Shown: one piece after another, positions 53,034 through 62,422 of the stretch | How positions within the stretch are numbered: position 1 is the stretch's first letter | How the letters are laid out: each line of letters starts with the position of its first letter | Program-made: the position numbers and the translations under genes | The notes under the pieces: model-generated | What the model was told of the DNA's origin: nothing | The model's database searches: none | What the model saw: the letters and a program-made list of their open reading frames with translations, nothing else | Assembly: GCA_019187365.1 (NCBI GenBank) | Contig: JABARE010000001.1 | Span: 1-64,000 of the forward strand | Length of the DNA stretch: 64,000 nucleotides | Source: Saprospiraceae bacterium | GTDB taxonomy: Bacteria; Bacteroidota; Bacteroidia; Chitinophagales; Saprospiraceae | Direction: 5' to 3'

Positions 53034-54200
53034 ATGAGCACAGAGCGATACAAGGCACTGGGTGTATCGGCAGACAAAGAGGATGTCCACCGGGCCATAC
53101 GCAATTTGGATCAGGGTCTTTATCCAAGGGCATTTTGCAAAGTACTCCCTGACTGGGTAGCCGGCGACGAAGATTGGGTTAACCTGATCCATGCTGATAC
53201 GGCTGGCACCAAGACGAGCCTGGCTTATCTTTTTTGGCGCGAAACGGGCGATGTCTCCGTATGGAGATCTATAGCTCAGGATGCCCTGGTTATGAATCTC
53301 GACGACCTTGCCTGCGTGGGCTGTCTTCGCGACATCGTCGTTTCTTCGACGATTGGACGCAACAGGCACCTCATCCCGGGAGAAGTTGTGGAGGCGATCA
53401 TAGAGGGCAATACGGCCTTCATTGAAGCCATGAGACGATGCGGGATCAGGATTCATGCGGGCGGAGGAGAAACGGCTGATGTCGGCGACATCGTCCGGAC
53501 TGTCGACGTTGGCATTACGGCTTTTGCACGGATGCCAAAATCCGATCTGTTGGTCAATTCGATAAAACCCGGACAGGTCATCGTGGGGTTGTCTTCTTCC
53601 GGAAAGACCACATACGAACCGACGTACAACAGTGGAATTGGGTCCAATGGCCTCACCGCCGCCCGGCACGATCTTCTGAAAAAGCAGTACGCCGAGTTTG
53701 GGGAGACCTACGCCCCGCAAACTTCGAAAGATCAAGTGTACACGGGTCCATTTTCCTTGTCAGATACCATTGAGGCGGCGCCGGATGGAATGACTTTAGG
53801 GCAATTGTTGCTTTCGCCGACGCGTACCTATTTGCCGGTTCTTCAGGAACTCTTTCGATCATACAGGAAAGGTATTTATGGCATCATCCATTGCACTGGA
53901 GGGGGACAAACCAAAGTGCAAAAATTCATCGGCAACGTCGCCGTGGTCAAGGATGCGCTGTTTGAACCCCCACCGGTATTCCAATTGCTGATGCGGCATT
54001 CGCTCTGCAGTCCACGTGAACTTTATCAGGTATACAACATGGGCCACCGCATGGAATTGTATGTAGACGAGGGTTCAGTTTCCGGCATTTGCGAGGTGGC
54101 TGCACAGTTTTCACTGGAAGCAAAACGAATCGGTTTTGTTGATGAATCCGCTGCGCCGAAAGTGATCGTGCGTTCCAATCTTGGCGAATTCGAATATTGA
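53034..54200 (+). CDS. purM: phosphoribosylformylglycinamidine cyclo-ligase (AIR synthase)
   Basis: ATP-dependent ring closure of FGAM to AIR in purine synthesis. The 388 residues show a PurM-like fold: LIHADTAGTKTSLAYL, AQDALVMNLDDLACVG, AGGGETADVGDIVRTVDVG, GLSSSGKTTYEP and IHCTGGGQTKVQKF. The sequence is longer and more divergent than E. coli PurM, as is usual in Bacteroidota. A 99-aa membrane protein gene follows 1 bp after the stop. Confidence 0.93.
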   Translation: MSTERYKALGVSADKEDVHRAIRNLDQGLYPRAFCKVLPDWVAGDEDWVNLIHADTAGTKTSLAYLFWRETGDVSVWRSIAQDALVMNLDDLACVGCLRDIVVSSTIGRNRHLIPGEVVEAIIEGNTAFIEAMRRCGIRIHAGGGETADVGDIVRTVDVGITAFARMPKSDLLVNSIKPGQVIVGLSSSGKTTYEPTYNSGIGSNGLTAARHDLLKKQYAEFGETYAPQTSKDQVYTGPFSLSDTIEAAPDGMTLGQLLLSPTRTYLPVLQELFRSYRKGIYGIIHCTGGGQTKVQKFIGNVAVVKDALFEPPPVFQLLMRHSLCSPRELYQVYNMGHRMELYVDEGSVSGICEVAAQFSLEAKRIGFVDESAAPKVIVRSNLGEFEY

Positions 54201-54201
54201 A

Positions 54202-54501
54202 ATGGTAAATATGGCATACGAACCAGATAAGGAGTTGGTTTGGAAATATCTGAATGGCAATTGCACGAAAAACGAACGTTCGTATGTAGAGTCGTTGATT
54301 GAGCACGACCCGGAAATCCGCGCTTTATGGGAACGCATCCGGAATTACCGCCCTGTTGGAAACGGTGACTCTGGCAAGCTGGAAACTCACCCCACAGGCG
54401 AAATGGAAAAACAAGCCCGAGGTTCGACATACCTGGTGGCGGCAGTATTGATCATGCTCTCCATTTTACTGTTGGCTTTATTTCGCCTGCTTAAATCCTG
54501 A
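54202..54501 (+). CDS. hypothetical single-pass membrane protein
   Basis: 99 residues; ATG 54202 lies 1 bp after the purM stop. The N-terminal half (YEPDKELVWKYLNGNCTKNE, then VESLIEHDPEIRALWERIRN) resembles the short helical N terminus of FecR-type anti-sigma factors. A polar linker and one C-terminal transmembrane segment (YLVAAVLIMLSILLLALF) follow. No sigma-factor gene is adjacent, so function is unassigned. Confidence 0.65.
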   Translation: MVNMAYEPDKELVWKYLNGNCTKNERSYVESLIEHDPEIRALWERIRNYRPVGNGDSGKLETHPTGEMEKQARGSTYLVAAVLIMLSILLLALFRLLKS

Positions 54502-54695
54502 AAGCATTAAGGACAACGTCGGCAGCTCAGCCGGCAGATCTGGCTATACAGTTGATTTTGGACACACAGGCTTGGCTCCTTTGGGGATTTTATACTGCGT
54601 AAATAACGTGAGCATATTCTACAAAGAATGTTTATTGCTGCTGTCGGCGGCCATTCTGGCAAAAATTGCAACGGGCCAGTTGGCGGAATAGAAGA

Positions 54696-56033
54696 CTAAT
54701 TCCTCAGCACTCCCAGGTAATTGTCGGGTCGCAGGGCCAGCAGTTCCTGTTTTACCCGCTCGGTAACGTCGAGTTGGCGGATGAAGGCATGTAAACTTTC
54801 CTTGTCGAGGGCAGCTTTGCCCCTTGTGAGATCTTTTAGCAACTCATAAGGTTCGGGGTAGCCCTCGCGGCGAAGTATGGTTTGAATGGGTTCTGCCAGA
54901 AGGATCCATTGGTCGCGCAGTTCGCCCTCAATCGCCTGTTGGTTCAGCACAAGCTTGCCGAGGCCTTTTTTAATCGACTGCAGGGCAAGGTGCAGGTGAG
55001 CGGCAGGCACGCCAATGTTTCGCAATGCGGTGCTGTCGCTGAGGTCTCGCTGTAACCGGGAAACGGGTAGTTTCCTGGCAAGGTGTTCGGCTACGGCGAT
55101 GCACATACCCAAATTTCCCTCTGCATTCTCGAAATCTATGGGGTTTACTTTGTGCGGCATGGTGGAGGATCCCACTTCCCCGGGTAAAGTACGCTGTCCA
55201 AAATACTCCATCGAAATGTAGGCCCACAGATCCCTGCAAAGGTCCAGGAGGATCGTGCTCACGCGAACGAGCAAATGGCACCAACCGGCTATTTCGTCGT
55301 AGTGCGAGATTTGAGTGGTGTGCTGTTGCCTTTGTAAACCGAGCTGATTGCTCAGAAATGCATCTGCCCACTTCGGCCAGTCTATTGAAGGGAACGCCGC
55401 ACAGTGTGCATTGAAATTTCCCGTGGCGCCACCAAACTTTCCACTGAAACGCATGCGCTTCAACTCTGCGATTTGAATCGAAAGGCGCTCAGCAAAAACC
55501 ATGATCTCTTTACCCATGGTCGTGGGACTTGCGGGCTGTCCATGTGTGCGCGCCAGCATGGCAACATGCCACCACGTTTCGGCATCTGATTCCAGTTTTT
55601 TTAGCAGACGCTCCAGTCCGGGCACCAACTCCTGCTCCGTATAGTCTCGCAAAAGCATGGGGACTGCCGTGTTGTTTATGTCCTGTGAAGTGAGGGCAAA
55701 ATGGACAAACTCCGCCAGTTCTCCAAATCCCTCTTTCGTCAAACGGGCCTTTAGATAGTACTCCAGGGCTTTTACGTCATGGTTGGTTTTTGTCTCAATG
55801 GATTTTATTTCCGAAGCAACTTCGCCGTCGAATTGATCAGCAATACGCCTTAACACATCTGCCATTTCCCCCGGCCTCGGGTGAGTAATAACCCCCGTTC
55901 TGACCAACTCTGCCAAATAGGAAAGTTCTATAGAAAGCCGGTAGCGAATGAGTGCACATTCTGAAAAATAGCGCTGCAACGGTTGTAGCGCTATTTCGTA
56001 TCGGCCGTCCAATGGAGATATTGCGTGCAGCAT
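54696..56033 (-). CDS. purB: adenylosuccinate lyase
   Basis: Catalyses two beta-eliminations in purine synthesis (SAICAR to AICAR and adenylosuccinate to AMP). The 445 residues begin LHAISPLDGRY and contain ETKTNHDVKALEYYLK, FVHFALTSQDINNTA, LARTHGQPASPTTMGKE and the fumarase/lyase signature GSSTMPHKVNPIDFENAEG. The E. coli-like signature places it in the longer PurB clade. ATG 56033 lies 2 bp after the stop of the upstream membrane-protein gene; a longer ATG start at 56078 would overlap it by 43 bp. Confidence 0.96.
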   Translation of the reverse strand: MLHAISPLDGRYEIALQPLQRYFSECALIRYRLSIELSYLAELVRTGVITHPRPGEMADVLRRIADQFDGEVASEIKSIETKTNHDVKALEYYLKARLTKEGFGELAEFVHFALTSQDINNTAVPMLLRDYTEQELVPGLERLLKKLESDAETWWHVAMLARTHGQPASPTTMGKEIMVFAERLSIQIAELKRMRFSGKFGGATGNFNAHCAAFPSIDWPKWADAFLSNQLGLQRQQHTTQISHYDEIAGWCHLLVRVSTILLDLCRDLWAYISMEYFGQRTLPGEVGSSTMPHKVNPIDFENAEGNLGMCIAVAEHLARKLPVSRLQRDLSDSTALRNIGVPAAHLHLALQSIKKGLGKLVLNQQAIEGELRDQWILLAEPIQTILRREGYPEPYELLKDLTRGKAALDKESLHAFIRQLDVTERVKQELLALRPDNYLGVLRN

Positions 56034-56035
56034 CT

Positions 56036-56752
56036 TCAGTTGACTTTGTAAAGGGACAATTTTGCTTGGGGCAACCATCTTGTGGTCACCCAGTAAATGA
56101 GTACAATGTGCAAAAACCCAAATACCTCAAAGCCGACCAGGTGCATGGGGTAAGGATGCAGGATCAGGGGATTATCCACTTTAGGCGCTCGCATCAGGTA
56201 AATGTAGTTCGAACCAAGCGCCAGGTTGATCAGGTAGACGATGCCAAGTACAATGTTCCCAAAAATCCAGACACGGAGCCAGGCGTATTTCCGGGGACGC
56301 ATGTTGAAAACAAACAAGGCATACATTGGCGCAAAGATGATGCTGGCGTGGCTAAAATAGTAATCGATCAGAAAGTAGGTCGAGTATCCGTGGGTGAGTT
56401 CAGGAGTGATCAGGCTTTGAACAGCACCCGCAAAACTGAGCAACAACAAAAATTCAAACAGGAAGAAGTTGGGGTATAACAGAAAGATGACCAGACTGAT
56501 GTAAGAGATTCCGCATAAATGCAGGGGCAGTGAATCCTGAAGGGTGAACAAACCCTTCTGGATGGTATAGGCGATCAGGTAGATCTCGCGTATGATGAAT
56601 ATACCTGCAATGAAGTAACGATATTTGAGCTCGAAGCCTCTTTTTAGGGCATATCGTCCGATTACAATCAGGATGGCAAAAAAACTCAGACTGAGGATCA
56701 TACCGAGGTACCATTCCTGCGACAACAAAGGGATGACATGATGGGGATGCAT
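56036..56752 (-). CDS. TIGR02206 / YwaF-like integral membrane protein
   Basis: 238 residues with about seven hydrophobic segments and the family feature of a short LPLHLCGISY motif at the start of a membrane helix. Further segments include LFEFLLLLSFAGAVQSLITP, THGYSTYFLIDYYFSHASII and the C-terminal HPYPMHLVGFEVFG. Function is not known for the family. It is 2 bp upstream of purB and probably co-transcribed. Confidence 0.82.
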   Translation of the reverse strand: MHPHHVIPLLSQEWYLGMILSLSFFAILIVIGRYALKRGFELKYRYFIAGIFIIREIYLIAYTIQKGLFTLQDSLPLHLCGISYISLVIFLLYPNFFLFEFLLLLSFAGAVQSLITPELTHGYSTYFLIDYYFSHASIIFAPMYALFVFNMRPRKYAWLRVWIFGNIVLGIVYLINLALGSNYIYLMRAPKVDNPLILHPYPMHLVGFEVFGFLHIVLIYWVTTRWLPQAKLSLYKVN

Positions 56753-57075
56753 GGTCAGGGATTAGGGGGTGCATGGTGAATGCCCATACTTCCACGGCTG
56801 GTTTCCGCGGGGTAACATCCTGCACATTTGGATGTTGCGATGGTGGAGGATGAGGCTTTCATGGCGTTTGATTCGTCAAATATAACGGGACACACCGGGA
56901 TTAAAAAGCAGATTTGGCCAAGGGATGGTAGTGGATCAAGGAGGCCCGCTTTCTTTGGCAAATTGGTTTGAGTTGCGGCATGAGGCAAAGTCTAGCTTTC
57001 TTTTCTTTGACCGCATACCTTTCAGCCATCACCGGCAAAAAGCGTTGCCTCACCCGCCGGCAGCTTGAACGAGAT
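56753..57075. other. intergenic region with no supported gene
   Basis: About 320 bp upstream of the YwaF-like gene. A 77-codon frame is open on the minus strand but has no domain-like composition and looks like chance. No clear promoter box or hairpin was identified. Confidence 0.5.
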
Positions 57076-57204
57076 TCAGGAAGTGGCTTTAAACATGAAA
57101 TACATGAGCGCCATGAGCCCGATGGCGACGCCGATCAGAATGTAAAAAAATTTCCTCTCTGCAGCACGGGAGACCACCTTGTTTCTTTTGTGATGTGTTG
57201 GCAT
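57076..57204 (-). CDS. small single-pass membrane protein (42 aa)
   Basis: From ATG 57204: MPTHHKRNKVVSRAAERKFF, a basic N-terminal tail, followed by one transmembrane segment (YILIGVAIGLMALMYFMF) and a short KATS tail. The upstream in-frame codon used for a longer version is a TTG. It follows the Pif1-like helicase gene by 56 bp on the same strand. Small basic-plus-TM proteins of this shape are common in Bacteroidota genomes; function unknown. Confidence 0.6.
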   Translation of the reverse strand: MPTHHKRNKVVSRAAERKFFYILIGVAIGLMALMYFMFKATS

Positions 57205-57260
57205 AAAAGCTACTTTTCCGGTAAAATTATGAAACTGACCGGTTTTCACAGGGATCAATG

Positions 57261-58565
57261 TCAGCTGTACCTCCTCATAAAATCGAGAATGCGGTCGTCC
57301 GTTCTGAGGTCGCCGGCCCTAAGAGGGCGCAACAGACGTATGCCTTCAAGCCGGGTACAACGGCTCAGGGCAACATAGGCCTGACCGCACTCGAAGGCAC
57401 CGGACCCCATATCAATCGTCACCCGGTCAAAAGTTTGGCCCTGGCTTTTGTGAATCGTGACGGCCCAGGCAAGCTTAATGGGGAACTGCCGAAAACGGCC
57501 GGTGACCTCCATCTGCAGAGCCTGGTCACCCGGGGCGCTTTGCTTATAGCGTATGAGCTCCCAGCTTTCCCGTCGCAGCTCAACCGGGTCCGTGTCTCCT
57601 TCCAGCAGAACTTCAACAGAATCATCATTCAGGCTCAATACCGTTGCAAGACTGCCATTTACGTACCTGCCCTCTGAGTCGTTCCGCAGAAGCATGACCT
57701 GGGCACCTGGTTTTACGAGCAGCACCTCGTCTGCCGGAAATTGGGAGGAAGCTAATTTCCCGGTGACCTTTGCCTGATAGGAAACGGCCTTTCCCGGCAA
57801 ACGTTCGAGCTGGTCGAGGTTGATCCGGCTGGCCCTCGCATTGGTGGTGCATAAAGTGATCCGGAAATTCTCTGCTTCACCCTCATCTTGCGCTGTCCCC
57901 GGGTGACCGGCCAGACAGCGTTCGTTGATATCGGCAAGTTCGTCTTCATCCAATTCGTTGCTCCGGATTTTGTTTAGCAATTTCAGGAAGTACGGGTCGC
58001 TCTGCCTGAACACATGGTTGAGCTCGATCATTTCAAACGATTTCAACCGGGAAAAAACCTTTGAGGAAAAAAAGTATGGGCTTTCGTATTGTGAGGAGAA
58101 GAACTGCCTTTCCTCGGGAGTAGAAAGTACGGGAGGCAATTGGTACAGATCTCCCACCCAAAACATTGGAACACCTCCAAATGGTTCGCTGGAACGCAGG
58201 CTGGCTCTTAGAATGGCATCGATGTGATCCATCAAATCAGCACGAACCATCGAAATTTCATCGATGACGATCCAGCGAAGTCCTTTGAGCAAGCTTCTGC
58301 TGACCAGGCGGTAATCTCGCTCCTGTATATAATGGGAGGGTAGCCGGAAAAAACTGTGAATCGTCTGACCTTTGATCTGAATTGCAGCAATGCCTGTGGG
58401 AGCGAGGTAGATGACTTTGGCATCCGTCAAATTGCGGAAAACCTGAAGCAAGGTTGATTTGCCACTGCCTGCTTTACCTGTGAGAAAGTAATTCCCGCGG
58501 TTCTGGTTTAAGCAATTGAGTACGTAGTGGTGCTCCGCGTCAAGCCTGTAAACGGATTCATCCAT
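57261..58565 (-). CDS. Pif1-like superfamily 1B DNA helicase
   Basis: 434 residues with helicase motifs in order: FLTGKAGSGKSTLLQVF (Walker A), APTGIAAIQIKGQTIHSFF (Ia), WIVIDEISMVRADLMDHID (II), VGDLYQLPPV (III), an ELNHVFRQSDP segment (IV), and KLAWAVTIHKSQGQTFDRV with YVALSRCTRLEG (V and VI). It would unwind DNA 5' to 3', as do Pif1 relatives. Its ATG overlaps the stop of the upstream nuclease gene (TGATG), indicating coupling. Confidence 0.93.
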   Translation of the reverse strand: MDESVYRLDAEHHYVLNCLNQNRGNYFLTGKAGSGKSTLLQVFRNLTDAKVIYLAPTGIAAIQIKGQTIHSFFRLPSHYIQERDYRLVSRSLLKGLRWIVIDEISMVRADLMDHIDAILRASLRSSEPFGGVPMFWVGDLYQLPPVLSTPEERQFFSSQYESPYFFSSKVFSRLKSFEMIELNHVFRQSDPYFLKLLNKIRSNELDEDELADINERCLAGHPGTAQDEGEAENFRITLCTTNARASRINLDQLERLPGKAVSYQAKVTGKLASSQFPADEVLLVKPGAQVMLLRNDSEGRYVNGSLATVLSLNDDSVEVLLEGDTDPVELRRESWELIRYKQSAPGDQALQMEVTGRFRQFPIKLAWAVTIHKSQGQTFDRVTIDMGSGAFECGQAYVALSRCTRLEGIRLLRPLRAGDLRTDDRILDFMRRYS

Positions 58566-59605
58566 CACGGTTCCAGCTTGAGCGTGCAGTAAACGGGAAA
58601 GTGATCACTGTAACCGCGGTTGTACAAGTTGCCGGAAAAGCTGCGTTTGGGGTAGTGGCGGTATCTGCCTTGGGATTCCATCATAAATGGTTTTTGAAAG
58701 ATTCCGTGATCCTCGTAACGCCATCGGCGGCCATTGCTGGGCTTTACGAGGTTTGATGAAATCAGGATCTGGTCAAACAGTCCCCAACTGTCTTCAAAGG
58801 CCATGGATCCAAGCCCTTTTTCATAATTTGAGTAAAAGGGATTGAAAAAGCAGGAATCAACCGCTTCATCCGCCCGGAAATAGCTGCAGAGCCCCTTCGT
58901 AAGTGACGCATCTGCCGGATTGTCGTTGAGATCTCCCATGACGATGAACAGGGCGTTGGGATCTGTGCCGCGGATTGAATCGGCCAGTCTGCGGTTTACC
59001 TCTGCTGCAGCTCTTCTGGACGGGACCGTCGAATGTTCTCCCCCGCGTCGCGACGGCCAGTGGTTTACCGTTAAGAAGGCGCGTTGATTGCCCAGGATGC
59101 CTTTCACCAGGAGGATGTCCCGGGTAATGCGCTTGGCGCCATTTACACCAGGAAGGTCAACCGCATGGTTGGTATAAGACAGCAGATGAAAATGGGATGG
59201 ATCGTAAAGCAGGGCAACGTCAATTCCCCGTAGATCACGGCTGTCCAAATGAGCAATCTTGAATGCCCTCTGGCGCAATGCCGGGTGACGCACGAGGTCT
59301 TCCAGTACCTTCCGGTTTTCAATCTCGCAAACCCCCAGAACCGCCAGCGGACGGTCCTTTAGTTCGAGATCCATAGCCCGGATCACCTTGGCCAGCCGGC
59401 TCAGTTTGTCGTCGTACTTATCCTGGGTCCAGTTCTTTTCACCGTCCGGTGTAAACTCTTCGTCCTGAATTTCCGGGTCATCGAACGTGTCAAACAAGTT
59501 CTCCAGGTTGTAAAAGCCTATACTGATCTTGCTTGTCTGAGATAATAATTTGGTTTCGCAGGCCATCAGGCAAATGGCCAGGATAAGACTTACTTTTGCT
59601 GTCAT
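58565..59605 (-). CDS. secreted endonuclease/exonuclease/phosphatase-family protein
   Basis: 346 residues from ATG 59605, with a hydrophobic leader ending in a possible lipobox (ICLMAC). EEP-fold motifs: GFYNLENLFDTFDDPE, LAVLGVCEIENRKVLEDL with the metal-binding glutamate, LTVNHWPSRRGGEHST, VMGDLNDNPADAS and the terminal YSDHFPVY. Members hydrolyse phosphodiester or phosphomonoester bonds; the export signal suggests action on extracellular nucleic acid or phosphate esters. It is divergent from a TonB-dependent receptor, 68 bp away, and coupled to the helicase downstream. Confidence 0.92.
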   Translation of the reverse strand: MTAKVSLILAICLMACETKLLSQTSKISIGFYNLENLFDTFDDPEIQDEEFTPDGEKNWTQDKYDDKLSRLAKVIRAMDLELKDRPLAVLGVCEIENRKVLEDLVRHPALRQRAFKIAHLDSRDLRGIDVALLYDPSHFHLLSYTNHAVDLPGVNGAKRITRDILLVKGILGNQRAFLTVNHWPSRRGGEHSTVPSRRAAAEVNRRLADSIRGTDPNALFIVMGDLNDNPADASLTKGLCSYFRADEAVDSCFFNPFYSNYEKGLGSMAFEDSWGLFDQILISSNLVKPSNGRRWRYEDHGIFQKPFMMESQGRYRHYPKRSFSGNLYNRGYSDHFPVYCTLKLEP

Positions 59606-59673
59606 TGAATTTTCGTTACTTTGGCCAGCTTTTCTGCAAATAAAACACCTGATCACGGTTTAAAGCGCACGGG

Positions 59674-62421
59674 ATGCCGTTTAAGTATGTTTTTCTCTCC
59701 ATTTTTCTGACGTTTTGCATCCATGCAAATCCTTCAGCCCAATCGCTTCGAGGGCAGGTACTGGATAACCACCGGCTGACTCCGGTGCAAAACGCAAACA
59801 TCAGGGAAGGGGCTTCCATGTCGCCGATTCAGGTGGATTCGGGCGGTTATTTTGAAATTGATGCAAGCGCAATGCCGCCGGTGCTTCACCTGACCATTGG
59901 CTCTCCAGCCCACAAAACCTTGGAAATTGATGTTTTTAAGGAGGACTGGGGAATTGGCATCCAGACCTTTTACCTGCTGACAGTGGGAGAACTGGAAGAA
60001 ATGGTACACGAATCCCTGCAACTCGACGACGATAGCGATGGCGATCTGTCAGGTGACGTTTACAGTTTGCTTGCATCGTCTACCAACCCCTTGATGCGCG
60101 CCGTCGGATTTGAATTTAGTGCTTTCCGAACCAAACTCAGGGGCCTGGGAAATGCGTTTGACCAGCTGGGATTCAACGGCTTTTTGCTGAATGACCTTGA
60201 CTACGGCAGAATCCCTTTTTCCTATTTTTCAGGACTTTCGGTTATCACACGCGCTTCGCGGCAGTATCAGTCTTATCGCGACGATGATTCGGATTTTGGA
60301 TCCGCGGGGGTGGCACAGTGGATCACCGCAGATCCTTCACTGTACCGAAGTGAATTCTCAGTCAACGCCGCCCTTTCCAACAGGAACTACGAGCATCGAT
60401 TCGGGTTGCACTATGCGTCGGGCATCCATAAAAACGGAGCAGCCTGGACAGCAGGTGTCAGCAGGCGCTGGTCTGGTGAATCGTTTGTCCCTGGTGCCTT
60501 TTACGATGCGTGGGGCGCCTACTTAGGCTACGCAAAACCTCTGGGTGCCGGACATCTGGTCAAGGCCATGTTTGTGTACGCACCCGTATTGCGCGGAAAA
60601 TCCAGTCCTGCCACTCAGGAAGTCTTCGATCTATCCGGCGATTTGTACTACAATGCTTATTGGGGCTACCAGCTTGGGAAAAAGCGGAACAGCAGGGAGG
60701 TGCAGACGTCCGCGCCATTGGCAACGTTCAACCTGGATCTTCAAATCAGTAACAACGCCCGGCTTGAGCTGGGGGTGATGGGCACGTACGCACATCGTTC
60801 AGACGGTCAACTCGACTGGAACAATGCACCTGATCCAAGACCCGATTATTACCAGAAACTGCCATCGGCCATCGAGGATATTACTACCGCAGAAAGGGTG
60901 CGGCAACGTTGGACATCTGATCCCTCCGTTTCTCAGATCGACTGGGTTGGTCTGTACAACGCGAACTACCTCAATGTAAGAACAATCCAGAATGTCGGCG
61001 GTGATTCGACGCTTTCCCTCACGGGCACCCAGGCGGTTTATTTCATCAGCCAGCGAATTTCTGATACCCGCGAATTCGAACATTTCGGAAAACTAAAATG
61101 GCAGAATAAACGACACCGCCTTCAAATGCTCTACCGGCTTGAATGGTCGCACAGTGATAACCATCTGCGTCTGGATGACCTGCTGGGCGCTGATTTTGCC
61201 CTGGACGTAGAAGACTTCATCGACGATCCGGCAAAACAACACCCGGATATTAGCCAAATGAATCGCGTTGTGCGTGAAGGAGACCAATTTGGCTATCATT
61301 ATCTGGTACGCTCCGGGCGGTACAGCCTTTATCCCGCATACCAATATTTGGGGAGGCACTTAGACGTTTCGTTGGGCGGTTACTGGCAATACAATGAATT
61401 TCAGCGGGAAGGCAAGTTGCAAAATGCCATTTTTCCGACATCATTTGGCAAATCCTCCACCGAGGGAAGCTCGGGATTGGGCGCGAAGGTGCTGGCTACG
61501 TGGAAAATCAACGGAAGAAATTACCTGCAAGCCAACATGGCCCTCCAACAGCTACCCAACAGGTTCGAACAAACGTTCGTTAATCCGGAGTGGCGTGGGG
61601 ATGTGTTCACCAACCTGGCAAAAACGGGTATTGCACTTGGAGACCTCAGTTACTATTACCGCAGCCCTGGGCTGAAATGGCAACTTTCAGCATTTGCGGT
61701 GGCCATCGACGATCAGACCGTCAGCAAAAATTTTTATCTCGACGACCATCTTGAGCAGGGTGTCAGCAGCGAACTGGCAGACGGAAGCCTCGTCAACGCG
61801 TTTTATACCGGTTTGGATGAACGGCATTATGGCATAGAAGGCAGCATTGAATTGAAGCTCAACTCCCGTTTGCGGGTGCAGGCTGCCGGCATACTAGGGG
61901 ATTATTTTTACAACAGTCGCCCCACCTTGTGGCTTTTCGATAAATTCAGCACTTCATCGACTCAACATACCATTTATCAGCGCAATTATTATGTGCATGG
62001 TACCGCACAGCAGGCCCTGAGCCTGGGCTTGCGTATTGAACTTCCGGGAGGGGGGTTTGCCACCCTCACCGGAAATTATCTCAACAAACACTTCATTGAA
62101 CTCAATCCCCTTAGAAGGATCCCCGAGGCGGTGGGCGAACTTGATCCGGACTCTGAATTGTTTAGCAACATCATTGCCCAGGAAGAACTTCCGCAAGCGC
62201 TTTATCTGAACCTGTTTGCCATTAAATATTTCAGGTGGCTGGGGCAATCTTTTTCTGCTTCGCTCAGCGTCAACAATCTCCTCGATCGCAGAGGACTAAA
62301 ATCTGGCGGATTTGAACAATACCGCTTCGACTACGAAACCCGGGACCCACGTACCTTCCCATCAAAATATTACCATTTCCAGGGTATAAATTATTACCTG
62401 AGTCTAACCGCCCGTTTCTGA
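59674..62421 (+). CDS. TonB-dependent receptor-like outer-membrane beta-barrel protein
   Basis: 915 residues: signal peptide (MPFKYVFLSIFLTFCIHANP), a carboxypeptidase-regulatory-like domain at about 25-100 (LRGQVLDNHRLTPVQNANIR), a reduced plug region (about 120-230), and a long C-terminal region with regularly spaced amphipathic beta strands ending in YYLSLTARF, an aromatic C-terminal residue typical of outer-membrane barrels. The ligand is unknown. A DUF5689 lipoprotein gene starts 1 bp after the stop, and a secreted nuclease/phosphatase lies divergent, suggesting uptake of products from extracellular nucleotide or phosphate substrates (inference). Confidence 0.85.
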   Translation: MPFKYVFLSIFLTFCIHANPSAQSLRGQVLDNHRLTPVQNANIREGASMSPIQVDSGGYFEIDASAMPPVLHLTIGSPAHKTLEIDVFKEDWGIGIQTFYLLTVGELEEMVHESLQLDDDSDGDLSGDVYSLLASSTNPLMRAVGFEFSAFRTKLRGLGNAFDQLGFNGFLLNDLDYGRIPFSYFSGLSVITRASRQYQSYRDDDSDFGSAGVAQWITADPSLYRSEFSVNAALSNRNYEHRFGLHYASGIHKNGAAWTAGVSRRWSGESFVPGAFYDAWGAYLGYAKPLGAGHLVKAMFVYAPVLRGKSSPATQEVFDLSGDLYYNAYWGYQLGKKRNSREVQTSAPLATFNLDLQISNNARLELGVMGTYAHRSDGQLDWNNAPDPRPDYYQKLPSAIEDITTAERVRQRWTSDPSVSQIDWVGLYNANYLNVRTIQNVGGDSTLSLTGTQAVYFISQRISDTREFEHFGKLKWQNKRHRLQMLYRLEWSHSDNHLRLDDLLGADFALDVEDFIDDPAKQHPDISQMNRVVREGDQFGYHYLVRSGRYSLYPAYQYLGRHLDVSLGGYWQYNEFQREGKLQNAIFPTSFGKSSTEGSSGLGAKVLATWKINGRNYLQANMALQQLPNRFEQTFVNPEWRGDVFTNLAKTGIALGDLSYYYRSPGLKWQLSAFAVAIDDQTVSKNFYLDDHLEQGVSSELADGSLVNAFYTGLDERHYGIEGSIELKLNSRLRVQAAGILGDYFYNSRPTLWLFDKFSTSSTQHTIYQRNYYVHGTAQQALSLGLRIELPGGGFATLTGNYLNKHFIELNPLRRIPEAVGELDPDSELFSNIIAQEELPQALYLNLFAIKYFRWLGQSFSASLSVNNLLDRRGLKSGGFEQYRFDYETRDPRTFPSKYYHFQGINYYLSLTARF

Positions 62422-62422
62422 T

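Noticed and set aside
56755..56988. 77-codon minus-strand frame upstream of the YwaF-like gene
   Set aside because: No domain, no promoter box, and no hydrophobic or signal pattern; likely chance.
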